Assembly: GCA_010405405.1 (NCBI GenBank)
Contig: MU004231.1
Span: forward strand, 861,736 to 925,735
Source of the DNA: Microthyrium microscopicum
Lineage: Eukaryota > Ascomycota > Dothideomycetes > Microthyriales > Microthyriaceae
Reading direction: 5' to 3'
Length of the DNA: 64,000 nucleotides
Made by a program: the position numbers and the translations under genes. The notes under the pieces were generated by a model. That model was not told where the DNA came from, searched no databases, and was given only the letters and a program-made list of their open reading frames with translations. Positions 54,755 to 64,000 of the stretch are shown here, in pieces; position 1 is the first letter of the stretch; each line of letters opens with the position of its first letter.

Positions 54755-57582
54755 CTACTTCAATGTCTCTGGCCATTTCTTTTCATATTCCGCCAATACT
54801 TTTCCATACTCAACTCGCTCTTTGTCAGAGAGGATTCGAGCAAATTCCATGGTCTTTTCTACTAGCTTCTTTTGGTCTTGGCTAGCTTGGGTTTCATTCT
54901 TGCGAATTTGCCCACCGAAAGACACGATATTGAGAACGCAAGCACTAAGGAGTTCCGTCCATTCAATAGTTTCACGCTTTTCGTGACTTTTCAAAATTGA
55001 TGAAATCGTCTTCACGCTATCCGTATTATCGGATACGCGCGGTTTCTCAAATCGAAAATGCCTCGGTATCAGCATATTCACAAAGTCATTATTGTGCACA
55101 CCTGAGAACAAGCCTTGCACTGTTTCCTCTAGTAGGCTGTCCAATGAGAAACTTTCTGGGTGCTTAAGACCAGTGGTTGGATCTCTTTTGTCTACTCTGT
55201 GTTAGAAACTGCTTTTTAGATAGAGAAAGGTGTACTTGCAGTCAATCTTCATGCAAATCATTGCAATATCTTGATATTGTTCTAGGACTTGTTGATCGTC
55301 GACAATACCAGGCAAGCGCCGAAGTCCTGCACACACCCCATACCAGCGCAACTCGTAAACCCCAGGTACTCCCGGGATGGGAGAGTCTGGTTTGAAAGCA
55401 CACCGTATAGGAGCCTTAAGCTTATCAACAGGATCAGGATCGTTTGGCTGATGACTCTTATCGAGATAGTTCTTAGGAGGACCTTTGGGTTTCTTTTCGG
55501 CTAGCGTCAATGCATCAACTGATGGCGCTTCATCTAAAGTCTTATTAGTATTGTGGTCATTTACTAGCAGGTTTGATTACTCGAGTCATAGAGCTAATAG
55601 AGAATAGACGAGCGGTTACTATACCTTTTGATATGCGAGTTGGGCTCGCATCATTGTCGCTTGAACCTATAGGTACGAGAGGTGGACTTGAATGTTGAAC
55701 GCCTTTATCCACCTTTGTATCTTCCTTATCCTGTGCTGGTTCAGCCTCCGTGGAGATTTCAATGTGGTCTTTCAGCGACTTTTGGAATAACGTATTAAAG
55801 TCTTGGTCATATTCCTCGTCGAGTTGGATCAATTGTTGGGAACGTTCAAGGAGATATGTCCCATTGGCACAGGCGCGAAACAAGTTCTTCCAGATCGACT
55901 CCAGTGGATGGTGCCATTGCGTTTTCAGTGTAGTGCGGACTTGAGTAGGCACTAAGGTTTCCAGTGAGAGCGTTCTCGGCCGATTCTTGTTTCGTGTGCC
56001 TGCGTGGATTCCGAGGTGTGAATATGAGTAAGACCGAGTCCCCCATGGCTTTGCTGTACCATTGAACGGCTCAACAAGCTCTGAAGGAAGACAGCAGTTG
56101 TCTTTGACATTGAAGGCTTCTGGCGAGGTGTACTTGTTGGCGGGAAATGAGAGGATGAAGAATCTATTATTCTCAAGTCTATATTTCCAAGACGTGAACT
56201 CGTTCGTATCTCGGCCGTTGTAGTACTCCACAAGCCAGAGGGCAAGATGTTTGTCTTCCGCAGCATCCCAGGGGTCGTAGGGGCTTGTCTGGCGAATAAG
56301 GTAGTCTTGCCGTTGTGGCAAAGTCCATTCCTTGAATGTAATGGAGTAGTTGCCATCGGGGTTTTCGGCAGGAAGATCTTGCACAAATCCCGTTGCATAA
56401 TCGCAGCAAATGTTGTTCAGCGCTTTGACGTGTTGCCTCTTCATCAAGTCCACAGAGTCTGGCGCTGATGATTCCTCCACGAATAACTCGGGCTCTTGGG
56501 CCTCCACGTCATCATCAACTGGATCGATGTGTTTGATTTTTGGTGGTGCCTTCTTGAAAACATTCGCATAAAGCCATTTGAAAAGCCTGTGGTAGTTGGG
56601 TTCTTGGTTGGGGCCATCGAAGTCTTTCTTGAACGTGAAATATTGAGGTATGTTGTCCGGATCACGAAAGCTCGCAGCGATGTTCTTGTCGTCATGCTCC
56701 CAAATGAGCACAGTATGCATTGCAGAGGGTCGAGACTGCCATTCACGTAGCCACTGGTTCAAGGTCTTGTGTTCAATTGTTATGCCCCCAATGGTGAAAT
56801 CGTAGGGGCGTGGAGAGTAACTAGAAAAGCGAGCTTCAATGCCGGCCCTTTTAGCCGCAGAAAAGATTTTCTGAATGTACTTGTAGGATTGCTCATGGTT
56901 ACCTTGCGGCATCAAAGCTTGCTTGGTTGTCTCATAATCCCAGTTGGGCTGTACGATTCTGCGCTTGATTGTAAAGCCGCTTGGGTAGACTATGTCGGTT
57001 TCTGCAGGTCTCGTAAGCTCTAGAAAGAATTCTACGCCTTTGTCAAGGCTAGGTATGAAAAAAGGCCAGAATTCCGGCAAGATGCTATATGATGGAGATT
57101 TGCGACTGCGAAAATGCCTGTAGACCTGCGCTGGTATTATTCCAAAGCATCCTGGGTGGGTAATGCTTTGAAACAATACGAATAAAGGATTTTGGTGAGG
57201 AAGCAGAGTAGGGCCGCTGTGGGCAGGACTTATGCAGTAGGTCTTGCAATCAATTCCCAGAGCTCTGAATTGGTGACTGTCCTGATTATTGATCAAATTG
57301 TGTCCTGCTTGAAATGCTTCATGGACATCTATGTGCTTCTTTCCCCCAAAGTGCGGCGATAGCTCTATGGTCGAGAAGACTAGGTCAATCTTGCTTCCTT
57401 CATACCCTAAATAGTAGTTAGACTAGTATTCTTCATAATCAAGATATAGTCTGCATACCGTGAATTATGAATCCTTTTTCAGGGCAAAAGATGGACTGGA
57501 ATAATCCTTCAAAAAGGTACCCAATATTTGTTGCATGGGGGCCTCCTATCTTGAGCTCTTTGTTGGGACCTTTGGGAGGCAT
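54755..57582 (-). CDS. Large protein (891 aa) with D-x8-E-x-K nuclease-like motif
   Basis: Four exons on the minus strand: 57582-57459, 57406-55625, 55563-55236 and 55196-54755. Splicing merges two long open frames that look like separate genes. The junction at 55624-55564 (donor GTATAG, acceptor CTGCTAG) and a 39-bp intron at 55235-55197 with branch TTCTAAC keep frame. The start MPPKGPNKELKIGGPHATNI lies in exon 1. At about residues 244-255 the chain reads PYDFTIGGITIEHKTLN, i.e. Asp-x8-Glu-His-Lys, the order of PD-(D/E)xK nuclease cores; a helix with Glu precedes it. A Ser/acidic linker (about 640-690) separates it from a C-terminal helical domain (ELLSACVLNIVSFGGQ). Nuclease activity is inference; no family recognised. 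Confidence 0.7.
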
Positions 57583-57868
57583 GACTGACTCTTGATGGAC
57601 GTGAATGTCGGCAACAATAGTTGGTATGATGAAATGAAACCTCTATCTGAGAAGCTAGGAGGATAGGCGCTTATACGCTACATAAAGTTGCCTCAACGAC
57701 TTAATGCGGTGTCTCGTTGCACATGAACAATTATGGATATTATAAAGTTTGCCCCAACATTCTAGATTGATATCACATAGTATAATCTAGGTATACGAAA
57801 AGAATTGACACTAATGTTCAAGGTTCATCTGGATTGATTAGCTAGGCAAATAGCAAACTTGTGGTGTA

Positions 57869-58366
57869 CTACCCATCACGACGGTCAGCCTCGGAATCAG
57901 TTGGACCGTGTCGTAACCAGTCCAAGACCTGGGTCTGATTGCTAATGTTGCCACGACGGTTGAGTAATAGACTAGCCCGGTAAAGATCTACATCATGTAG
58001 TATATCCTTTTCTTGCTTGTATTGAGCAGTGTCAAACTCAGCCTGAGTCTTGTGCGTCGTACCGATACAGCGATTGCGAGTGTCCCGAGTCATATCCAGG
58101 ACCTGTTGTCGGAAAGAATTCTCCACCTTTTCGTTGAATCGTAGCTCGGGAATGACAAGCATTGCGACTGAGTAGGCGTCGTCCCCTAGCAAGAGATTGA
58201 TCAGACGAGAATTGAATTCCTTGGCGACTTGTGGATCCGTCTCAAACAACGCCCAAACGTTTTCAGCCAAGAACTGAACTTTGGCCGCCCAGTCTTGACA
58301 ATCGGGTGTTTGGTCAAGGTCATTGACAATGATTCGTAATTTGGAAAGCAGGGTTGAAGCGCTCAT
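57869..58366 (-). CDS. Unrecognised 165-aa helical protein
   Basis: Intron-free, starting MSASTLLSKLRIIVNDLDQT. Mostly helical by residue pattern (WAAKVQFLAENVWALFETDP, VENSFRQQVLDMTRDTRNR, YKQEKDILHDVDLYRASLLL). No signal, membrane helix or motif recognised. Its ATG lies only 20 bp after the stop of the preceding same-strand gene (58387), too short for an ordinary fungal promoter, so it could be read from a shared transcript or from a promoter inside its neighbour. Confidence 0.66.
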   Translation of the reverse strand: MSASTLLSKLRIIVNDLDQTPDCQDWAAKVQFLAENVWALFETDPQVAKEFNSRLINLLLGDDAYSVAMLVIPELRFNEKVENSFRQQVLDMTRDTRNRCIGTTHKTQAEFDTAQYKQEKDILHDVDLYRASLLLNRRGNISNQTQVLDWLRHGPTDSEADRRDG

Positions 58367-58386
58367 GATGCAAATGGGGAGCTAAA

Positions 58387-59388
58387 CTATGAGGGTGGAG
58401 CCAAAGACTTTGGCTGTCTAGGCTTTTTACCCCCTTTTCGAGTCAGTCTATGTCCCCATTGCGTGATACGACTGTTTCCCAATATGGTGCCAATATTATC
58501 TCTCGCTGTAGGTGCCCGCTCAATTTTGGACCAGCTTGGATGCACAAGTGGCACACATTTGGCAACGACACTACGGTACACGCGCATCAAGTCGGATAGC
58601 GCAAGGTGGCCAAGATGTTTCTGGCAAACAATCTCCTGCCTGGGATCCCAGATACATGGCGGCACCTTGATACGAAGCTGGCTATCCTCGCCATCGGGTT
58701 TATACCGTGAAGGCTTCTCTTTGAGGAGGTTTGCCAGTGCCGCTTGCATCTCTACATTCGTCCCAAAGTAATATCGAGACTGTGCACAGAGCAGAACGAG
58801 AGAGGGTATTGTAGTGGTAAACACCGGATCCTGTTGGTGTCCACAGTATTGAATCGGATATAAAAAATTGGAGGGATTGATCACTCCGTCGCATAAAAGG
58901 TACCGAGCACGATGAGAGGTCTCCTTGAAGGCGGCCTGAGCTTGCTTGCTGTAGACGTAGTTGACATAGGCCATGCTGGCGTATGTAGCACTGCAGGGAG
59001 TTATTAAATGCCAAAGGCTACACAATGAGTACTAAACATACCCGACTCTGCTTTGTAGCCGCTCTGTGGGCAGCACGGCAGGATCATTGGCTTGCTTTTT
59101 CGTCACAACACGAGCGGGAAAATGGAGGAAGAAGCCGCGGCCTCGTGCTGCACCAATCTCATTCAACGCCATCACGGCTTTCATATTTTGTGGGACATCT
59201 TGTAGATGCTGGTGTACCTTGCGATCCATAACGACTAGATTGCGATGACTTTGATATGGATCTACCCAATTATCGTCCCAGAACCGAAAGGTTGGTGAGA
59301 GGTTACGCAGTAGCGGTAATGAGGTGTCTTCTTCCGCCTCGTCGTCGCTGTATGATATTTCCACTTCACGGTCTTCTGGCGTATCCAT
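58387..59388 (-). CDS. Unrecognised 316-aa protein, tandem with the 165-aa gene
   Basis: Exons 59388-59042 and 58990-58387, with a 51-bp intron (GTATGT...CTGCAG), give 316 aa. The N-terminus is acidic (ISYSDDEAEEDTSLP). The middle contains HQHLQDVPQNMKAVMALNEI and ATYASMAYVNYVYSKQAQAA. The C-terminal tail is very basic (RLTRKGGKKPRQPKSLAPP), suggesting nucleic-acid or nuclear contacts. No family recognised. The frame is open 33 bases upstream of the ATG through a TTG; an additional 5' exon cannot be excluded. Spacing of 20 bp to the next gene suggests the pair is co-transcribed. Confidence 0.66.
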
Positions 59389-59838
59389 TATCTGGGATAT
59401 TGGTGTGATTCGTGGTACCAAATGGCGCTTGATACCTGTCGCAGTCTAATGGTCGATGGAAAAGGGATCATAGGGATGAGAAAGCGGCTGCTGTAGTTAG
59501 GGACTCGGAGTGTTGCTATTGTGTGTTGTACCTTGGAGTAAGTGAGTGGATGAGCAACGATAAGGACTTGATGTAATCATGTAATAATGGTAACTAAAAG
59601 GGAATACGCTGATGGTAAGGACAAGGGGATTATGCTGTGTAACGACAAACATCTTCCACCAAAAGGAAGAGCCAGCGTTGAGGACACCTCATTCTCGTCT
59701 ACGTTGCACATTAGCTCCACCTCCATTCCAATTGGCATCCGCTAGTAGTCATCCTTCAAAGGCATTGCATCACATCCCCACCAATACGATTTCGATTCTG
59801 TTTGCATCCACAAACCTCTGGGAAAACAAGCATCCAAA
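59389..59838. promoter_or_regulatory. Divergent promoter region
   Basis: 450 bp between the 316-aa gene (minus) and the 546-aa gene (plus). The half near the plus gene is C-rich, typical of fungal leaders. No gene seen. Confidence 0.45.
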
Positions 59839-61479
59839 ATGACTCCAGGCCAGGTGAAGGTGGACAAGAACGGCGTTGCTGGATCTAAAGCGTGCGAAGC
59901 AATGAATAACATTGAAATTGCCAAACATGTCATCAAACATTACGTTGCTACAACGCTCGAGGATGCTAAGCGCGCACTATCAGCCTCTACGCAACGCCCA
60001 TACCCCGATGCCACCCTGCTGTTTCTGGGGAACCGAATGTGGCACAGTGAAAGCCTGCCGTTCTACAGCCCACATATTGATATGCAGTGGTCATCATTAC
60101 TGCAAAATCTAGGCCGCATCGTCACCAGCCCATCGGGGCGCGTTAGACACGATGGAATCACCACCAAGTATGCCCGTAGAGGTACTCATGCCAACTTTGC
60201 AGAATTAGATCTAAGGATCACGGAAGGTCGCGGGATTGATAACAGTCCGGCAGTCAACGCCTGTGAAGGCGTTCGTCTGCGAGTTCGCTGGTTGAGAACC
60301 TTTCCCTTGTCTGACTTTGGTCCGGAGCCTTCTGATATCGTTTACTGCAACAATCTCATCACTACTATTCAAATGTCGATAGGTCAGTTGTTTGAGTTGA
60401 CTTCCGACCCAGCCTCACTCACCTGCTTTCCCATCGCTCAATGGTTCAACAACCTCCAATGTATTGAATGGACTGCTTATGATGGAGAGATTCCATTCAG
60501 CCCCTTTATCACTGCAACTACACCCTTGCGTGAGGTGTTTCTCATGCTGGAGAAACCAGGCGAACGAATTACTGGATGGCATAGGCTGCCAGTGGAGCTC
60601 AGAGCTTTGAGCTCTTTTCATCTACAAACTTTCGGAATCAGCATTGCAGTTGCCGAACACTTTCAACAGGAACTGATTGCCCTATTCAATACGAGCTTTA
60701 GCGTGGAGCACATGTGCGTGGAAACGCCAATTGCTGTGGAAACGCCAACGAATTCTTATTCCCTTCGTATCACACTCATGGTGGACCTGGTGCCGAGCAC
60801 ATTGACAAAGTTGACGGTTCAATTCTTTCTGATTGAAGGTCAACAAGGTAGATGGCCCCTTCTATCGCTTCAAGAGCTCAACATTTATGGGGTGGGTAGC
60901 AATATTGTAGAGTTGCTGGACAACCTCAACATACCATGTTTGTGGAAATGCACTGTCCAGGATGATGCGGTGGTAGAGAACCACGGCCGGATCAGCCTTG
61001 TATTCCAAGACATCCTCATTGCACTGTCTGAAGCGGCCGGTAGCGACAATCAAGTAACCTCGCTCGGAATTGCTGTTGGCGGGTCTTGGGATGCCAACCC
61101 CACATTCCCATGCTGTCCGCAGGGGGCGGAGGAGCTGACTCTTCTCCCTTCTCACATCATGGACTGCCATCATGTGCAGGAAACAATGAAACTGCTTCCA
61201 AACCTCCAATATGTCCAAATGTATTCGGATTGTGCAAGCATGTACCCTTTTGACGAGGAGCATCCATTTGTGCCAGAGCACTGGGAAAGTCTTGGTTCCT
61301 ATCATATCAACGAGCTTCCTGCAAATGTGTTCGATTTGGAGTATGAGGACCAAAGTAACGACGATATGGAGCAGTGGGATTCTGATGAGCCGATGCACCG
61401 CGGGGAGGAGGATGACGTCTACAGCGAAGACGACGATGACTGGCCGTTTGGAGACTACGAGTTTTATCCACTAGAATAG
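59839..61479 (+). CDS. Unrecognised 546-aa leucine-rich protein with acidic tail
   Basis: Intron-free frame beginning MTPGQVKVDKNGVAGSKACE. Irregular leucine-rich strands (LVPSTLTKLTVQFF, WPLLSLQELNIYGVG, LLPNLQYVQMYS) look like the poorly conserved LRR fold of fungal F-box/LRR proteins, but I see no F-box at the N-terminus. The last 60 residues are strongly acidic (GEEDDVYSEDDDDW). A protein-interaction role is the most that can be inferred. It is the longest single-exon gene in the compact block. The ATG at 59839 follows a C-rich leader. Confidence 0.72.
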   Translation: MTPGQVKVDKNGVAGSKACEAMNNIEIAKHVIKHYVATTLEDAKRALSASTQRPYPDATLLFLGNRMWHSESLPFYSPHIDMQWSSLLQNLGRIVTSPSGRVRHDGITTKYARRGTHANFAELDLRITEGRGIDNSPAVNACEGVRLRVRWLRTFPLSDFGPEPSDIVYCNNLITTIQMSIGQLFELTSDPASLTCFPIAQWFNNLQCIEWTAYDGEIPFSPFITATTPLREVFLMLEKPGERITGWHRLPVELRALSSFHLQTFGISIAVAEHFQQELIALFNTSFSVEHMCVETPIAVETPTNSYSLRITLMVDLVPSTLTKLTVQFFLIEGQQGRWPLLSLQELNIYGVGSNIVELLDNLNIPCLWKCTVQDDAVVENHGRISLVFQDILIALSEAAGSDNQVTSLGIAVGGSWDANPTFPCCPQGAEELTLLPSHIMDCHHVQETMKLLPNLQYVQMYSDCASMYPFDEEHPFVPEHWESLGSYHINELPANVFDLEYEDQSNDDMEQWDSDEPMHRGEEDDVYSEDDDDWPFGDYEFYPLE

Positions 61480-61942
61480 GAACCGAAGATAATTCACATG
61501 CGGAGGTTGAAGCGCATTATACAGTAGCATAGATATGGCTTAGTTCTCAAATTAACGGATTATATCCGATAGTATTAAAAGAGGCCAGACTGAGCGATTC
61601 TGCAGCTTTGGATCTAACTTAAAAAGGAAGTCATGATGATTTTATCCGGTAGTGGTAGTGCAAGGGTTGAAGGAGATAGACGCACTATGACGGGACGTAC
61701 CGCAATTTAGTGGCCGATCACATAAGCGCGCGTATGAGAACAACGACATGCCAACAACGACATCAAGGTTAACAACATCTATTACCAATACAGCCCTTAA
61801 TGAACCATTAATCTTCTGCCTGTCAAAGTAAATACTGTCAATACAAGGTATCCCTCAAGAAAAGGCCCTCGCCTTCCAGCCTGTAAAAGCGCCATTACAT
61901 GTAAAATTCCTCCACTTTGGACCTACTCCGCTCCATAGCCCA
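61480..61942. other. Convergent 3' intergenic region
   Basis: 463 bp between the 546-aa gene and the membrane-protein gene. No gene seen. Confidence 0.45.
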
Positions 61943-63090
61943 TCAAAGGTAGTTGCAATCAACCCAATCTAGAGTACACCATCTGCTAGATACTCTGTCA
62001 ACATTAAGCCACTCTGTTGGTTGAACTGCAGCAATCGAGTCCTCTAGGCGAACCACCATTTCGCTCAACCCCATCTTCCGGAGATTGTAAACCCCAAACG
62101 GTTTAGCGCCAAGGGTCTTGTTAGTGCCAGGGCACTGATACGCCTGCCATTGATCATCTAGCAGTGTCAGAGTAGGATAGATGGCCCAGTTGAGTGTTTG
62201 AATGGCTTCGCATTCTTGTCGTGCAAGATTTGTAACATGTGTCAAACTGGAATCTATAGTTTGCCCAGTCAACTTGACCTTGGAATCATCTTGCGCCCAG
62301 GCAACCTCGTGATCATTTTCTGCTGGGACAAGGAAGATGTCGCTTACTAGCACCCAGGATTCGTGTATGGCCGAGGTTTTCTTGGAACAAGCCAAATCTG
62401 CGCTCTGCTGCGCTTGCCGCATTTTCCGAATCGCCAGATTGGTCGTCTCAATGAAATTACATGTGCAGTCATCTGGGGGAATTGTAGCCTGTGCTGTACC
62501 TAGGAGTCGTTGTTGTATCCAATTTTGGCTTGAAACCCAGTCATTGGTGTTGGCTAGTTGTACATGGCATTGTCGACCAAGTCGTCGTGTATTAAGAGCC
62601 GCAAGTTTTGTAAGGTTTTGATAGTAGATATGCTGCGCCTGGAGCTGCTTGTTGAGTACGTTGAGTTCTTGGAATGACTCTTGCAACAACTTGCTCCTCT
62701 TCAAAAATTTCTTTGACAGACCCCAATGACTGATTGAATGTGCGACAATTGATAGATTCCTGTCTGCAACGACGGCCTCGCGAATGGCTCTATGGTAGAC
62801 CTCGATGACACTGGAGGGCGCGTATTCAATCGGGCTTGGGAGGCTGTCTGGATAGAGAGCTGCTTTGTTGAAGCCTTGATTGGTAAAGTCCCAGAGGATT
62901 TTGGCTTGAAGGAATATAATAACACACAACAGAGTCGTGGTCAACCATTGGCTGGCCTTTTTCTGAATGACTGCATGCGGGGTTTTACTTTACTTTTGAT
63001 TAGTCTCAATTCTCCCTTATTGAATAGCCAACATTACTGCCAAGAAGCACGTGGAGTACTTAAAATTGGGTTGAGTGGCTTCGTGTCCAT
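61943..63090 (-). CDS. Unrecognised membrane-anchored protein (352 aa)
   Basis: Exon 2 is 62970-61943. No in-frame ATG precedes it, so a 5' exon is needed; 63090-63060 (31 nt, MDTKPLNPIL) fits with a GT-AG intron (GTACTC...CATGCAG). The product has one N-terminal membrane helix (about 19-33, TTTLLCVIIFLQAKIL) and a long helical domain with Cys residues (RRLGRQCHVQL, DDCTCNFIET, ADLACSKKT, WCTLDWVDCNYL). If the helix acts as a signal anchor, these Cys would lie outside or in the lumen and could form disulfides. No family recognised. The small exon is the less certain part. Confidence 0.6.
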
Positions 63091-63418
63091 TGCGTAACGA
63101 GGGATGCTTAAAGTACTTGATGGAAAAGGGGCCAGCTGTGTTGTGTGAAAAGAGGGCAGTCAAAAGGCTGGCTAGAAATGCTTCCTTAGCAGGCACTTGG
63201 TAAAGGCTAGAAGCAAGTCGCTTATTATGACACGGCTGGAAGAATGAACCTTTTCTACAACAGGACGACTTGTGCTAGTAATCTTGATGGTATTCTTGAC
63301 CCCTATCATCTCTCAAACATGACTGTTAGACTCTGGTCCTTGCGTTAAACATATTTCCAAGTCTGCTTTGTTCAAATTGGCCCATTACGCTAAAATAAGC
63401 GAATCGCGACGACATGTA
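63091..63418. other. Intergenic region
   Basis: 328 bp upstream of the membrane-anchored gene. It contains aagtacttgatgg near 63111; no gene seen. Confidence 0.4.
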
Positions 63419-63637
63419 TCACGGGAGTCCCAGATTCAGCTTCTCCAACTTTGCTGATTTTCCTCCGCGGAGCGAGTCCAACATGTCATTCGAAATCTCT
63501 CCGGGCTGGACCACCACAGGCGCTGGTGGCGCCAAGTAGTTGATACAGGCTGACCACAATTGCCACAAACCGCCTCCAACACCCAGAACAACCCCGGTGA
63601 AAGCCACCGCGCCAATATCCATATTGCCTGTATCCAT
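63419..63637 (-). CDS. Possible small membrane protein (72 aa)
   Basis: Frame starting MDTGNMDIGAVAFTGVVLGV, with one Gly-rich hydrophobic helix (about 9-32) and a Lys-rich C-terminal tail (GGKSAKLEKLNLGLP). The helix and clean short frame argue for a real gene next to another membrane protein on the same strand. Length alone is not strong evidence, and an upstream exon is possible. No family recognised. Confidence 0.42.
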   Translation of the reverse strand: MDTGNMDIGAVAFTGVVLGVGGGLWQLWSACINYLAPPAPVVVQPGEISNDMLDSLRGGKSAKLEKLNLGLP

Positions 63638-64000
63638 GCCGATGGTCGCTCAGGGTGAGTTTGTAGTCGGGACTAACTACACTGGCGTTGATTTACCAAA
63701 TTTGATAGACCAGTGTCGACCAAGATTGTGGAGCTGATCTTGTGGTTGTTTCGCTGTATGATTGTTCGAGCGCCTCAAAAGCAGAAAAGGTATACTACTC
63801 AAGGCTTGAACAAGGCGTAAAAGAGTCTAAAACATGTTAGTAACTAGTACAATGGTATAAAAAAGAATCAAGCTTGCGCGATATTGTAGAGATGTAACGC
63901 TTTGATTATCTCAAGTAGCTGAATGGGGTTTGCGGGAGATATTTCAGGATTGTTGGAGTTGATCTATAGTAGATCGGTGAAACGATTTGATACTATTGAA
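63638..64000. other. Terminal 363 bp without a called gene
   Basis: AT-rich sequence to the window end. No gene, repeat or element border recognised, so the right limit of the accessory block is not seen. Confidence 0.4.

Noticed and set aside
49471-57582. Likeness to Spok-type drive proteins (coiled coil, nuclease and kinase parts)
   Set aside because: Here the three features lie on separate proteins with no sequence match I can recognise; the likeness is thematic only.
47381-63637. Calling the compact block a Starship element
   Set aside because: No DUF3435 captain recombinase and no border repeats in the window. The FRE-like gene, a known Starship cargo type, lies outside the block at 35.5-37.6 kb.

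Overview
The window is nuclear DNA from a filamentous ascomycete (Pezizomycotina; a Leotiomycetes-like fungus is my guess, not proven). The reasons are short 45-120 bp GT-AG introns with CTAAC-type branch points, pyrimidine-rich leaders, and typical fungal genes (TOM70, OPY2, BUD6/AIP3, a LaeA-like methyltransferase, GH47 and GH51 enzymes). No tRNA, rRNA, CRISPR array or intact transposon was recognised.

Layout. 1-31 kb is an ordinary conserved block: TOM70 (partial), a class-IV aminotransferase-like enzyme, the HOG-pathway anchor OPY2, an NMN/NaMN adenylyltransferase, a low-molecular-weight tyrosine phosphatase, HSP90, an unrecognised 261-aa protein, a GH47 mannosidase, a tiny membrane protein with an 8-nt first exon, a flavin disulfide oxidoreductase, BUD6, a mitochondrial carrier, an NDUFB4/B15-like complex I subunit, an unrecognised 503-aa protein and a secreted GH51 arabinofuranosidase. 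32-46.3 kb holds a DUF2235 alpha/beta-hydrolase, a ferric-reductase-like NAD(P)H oxidoreductase, an SDR enzyme with a GC-AG intron, a Sac-family phosphoinositide phosphatase and a LaeA-like methyltransferase. Gene spacers here are often 0.5-2.7 kb.

From about 46.9 kb the character changes. After a small secreted protein comes a compact run (47.4-63.6 kb) of eleven genes, none of which I can assign to a full-length known family. They are a Cys-rich protein, an FHA plus degenerate kinase-like protein, a 274-aa protein, a coiled-coil protein, a 655-aa protein with an HNH-like string, an 891-aa protein with a D-x8-E-x-K nuclease-like motif, a tandem pair 20 bp apart, a 546-aa leucine-rich protein with an acidic tail, and two membrane proteins. 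Gene spans cover roughly 82 percent of this block against about 66 percent before it. It is the best candidate for an undescribed gene system or accessory island. No integrase, terminal repeats or borders were found, so mobility is unproven.

Exon borders come from reading donor, branch and acceptor sequences with frame checks, without transcript data.
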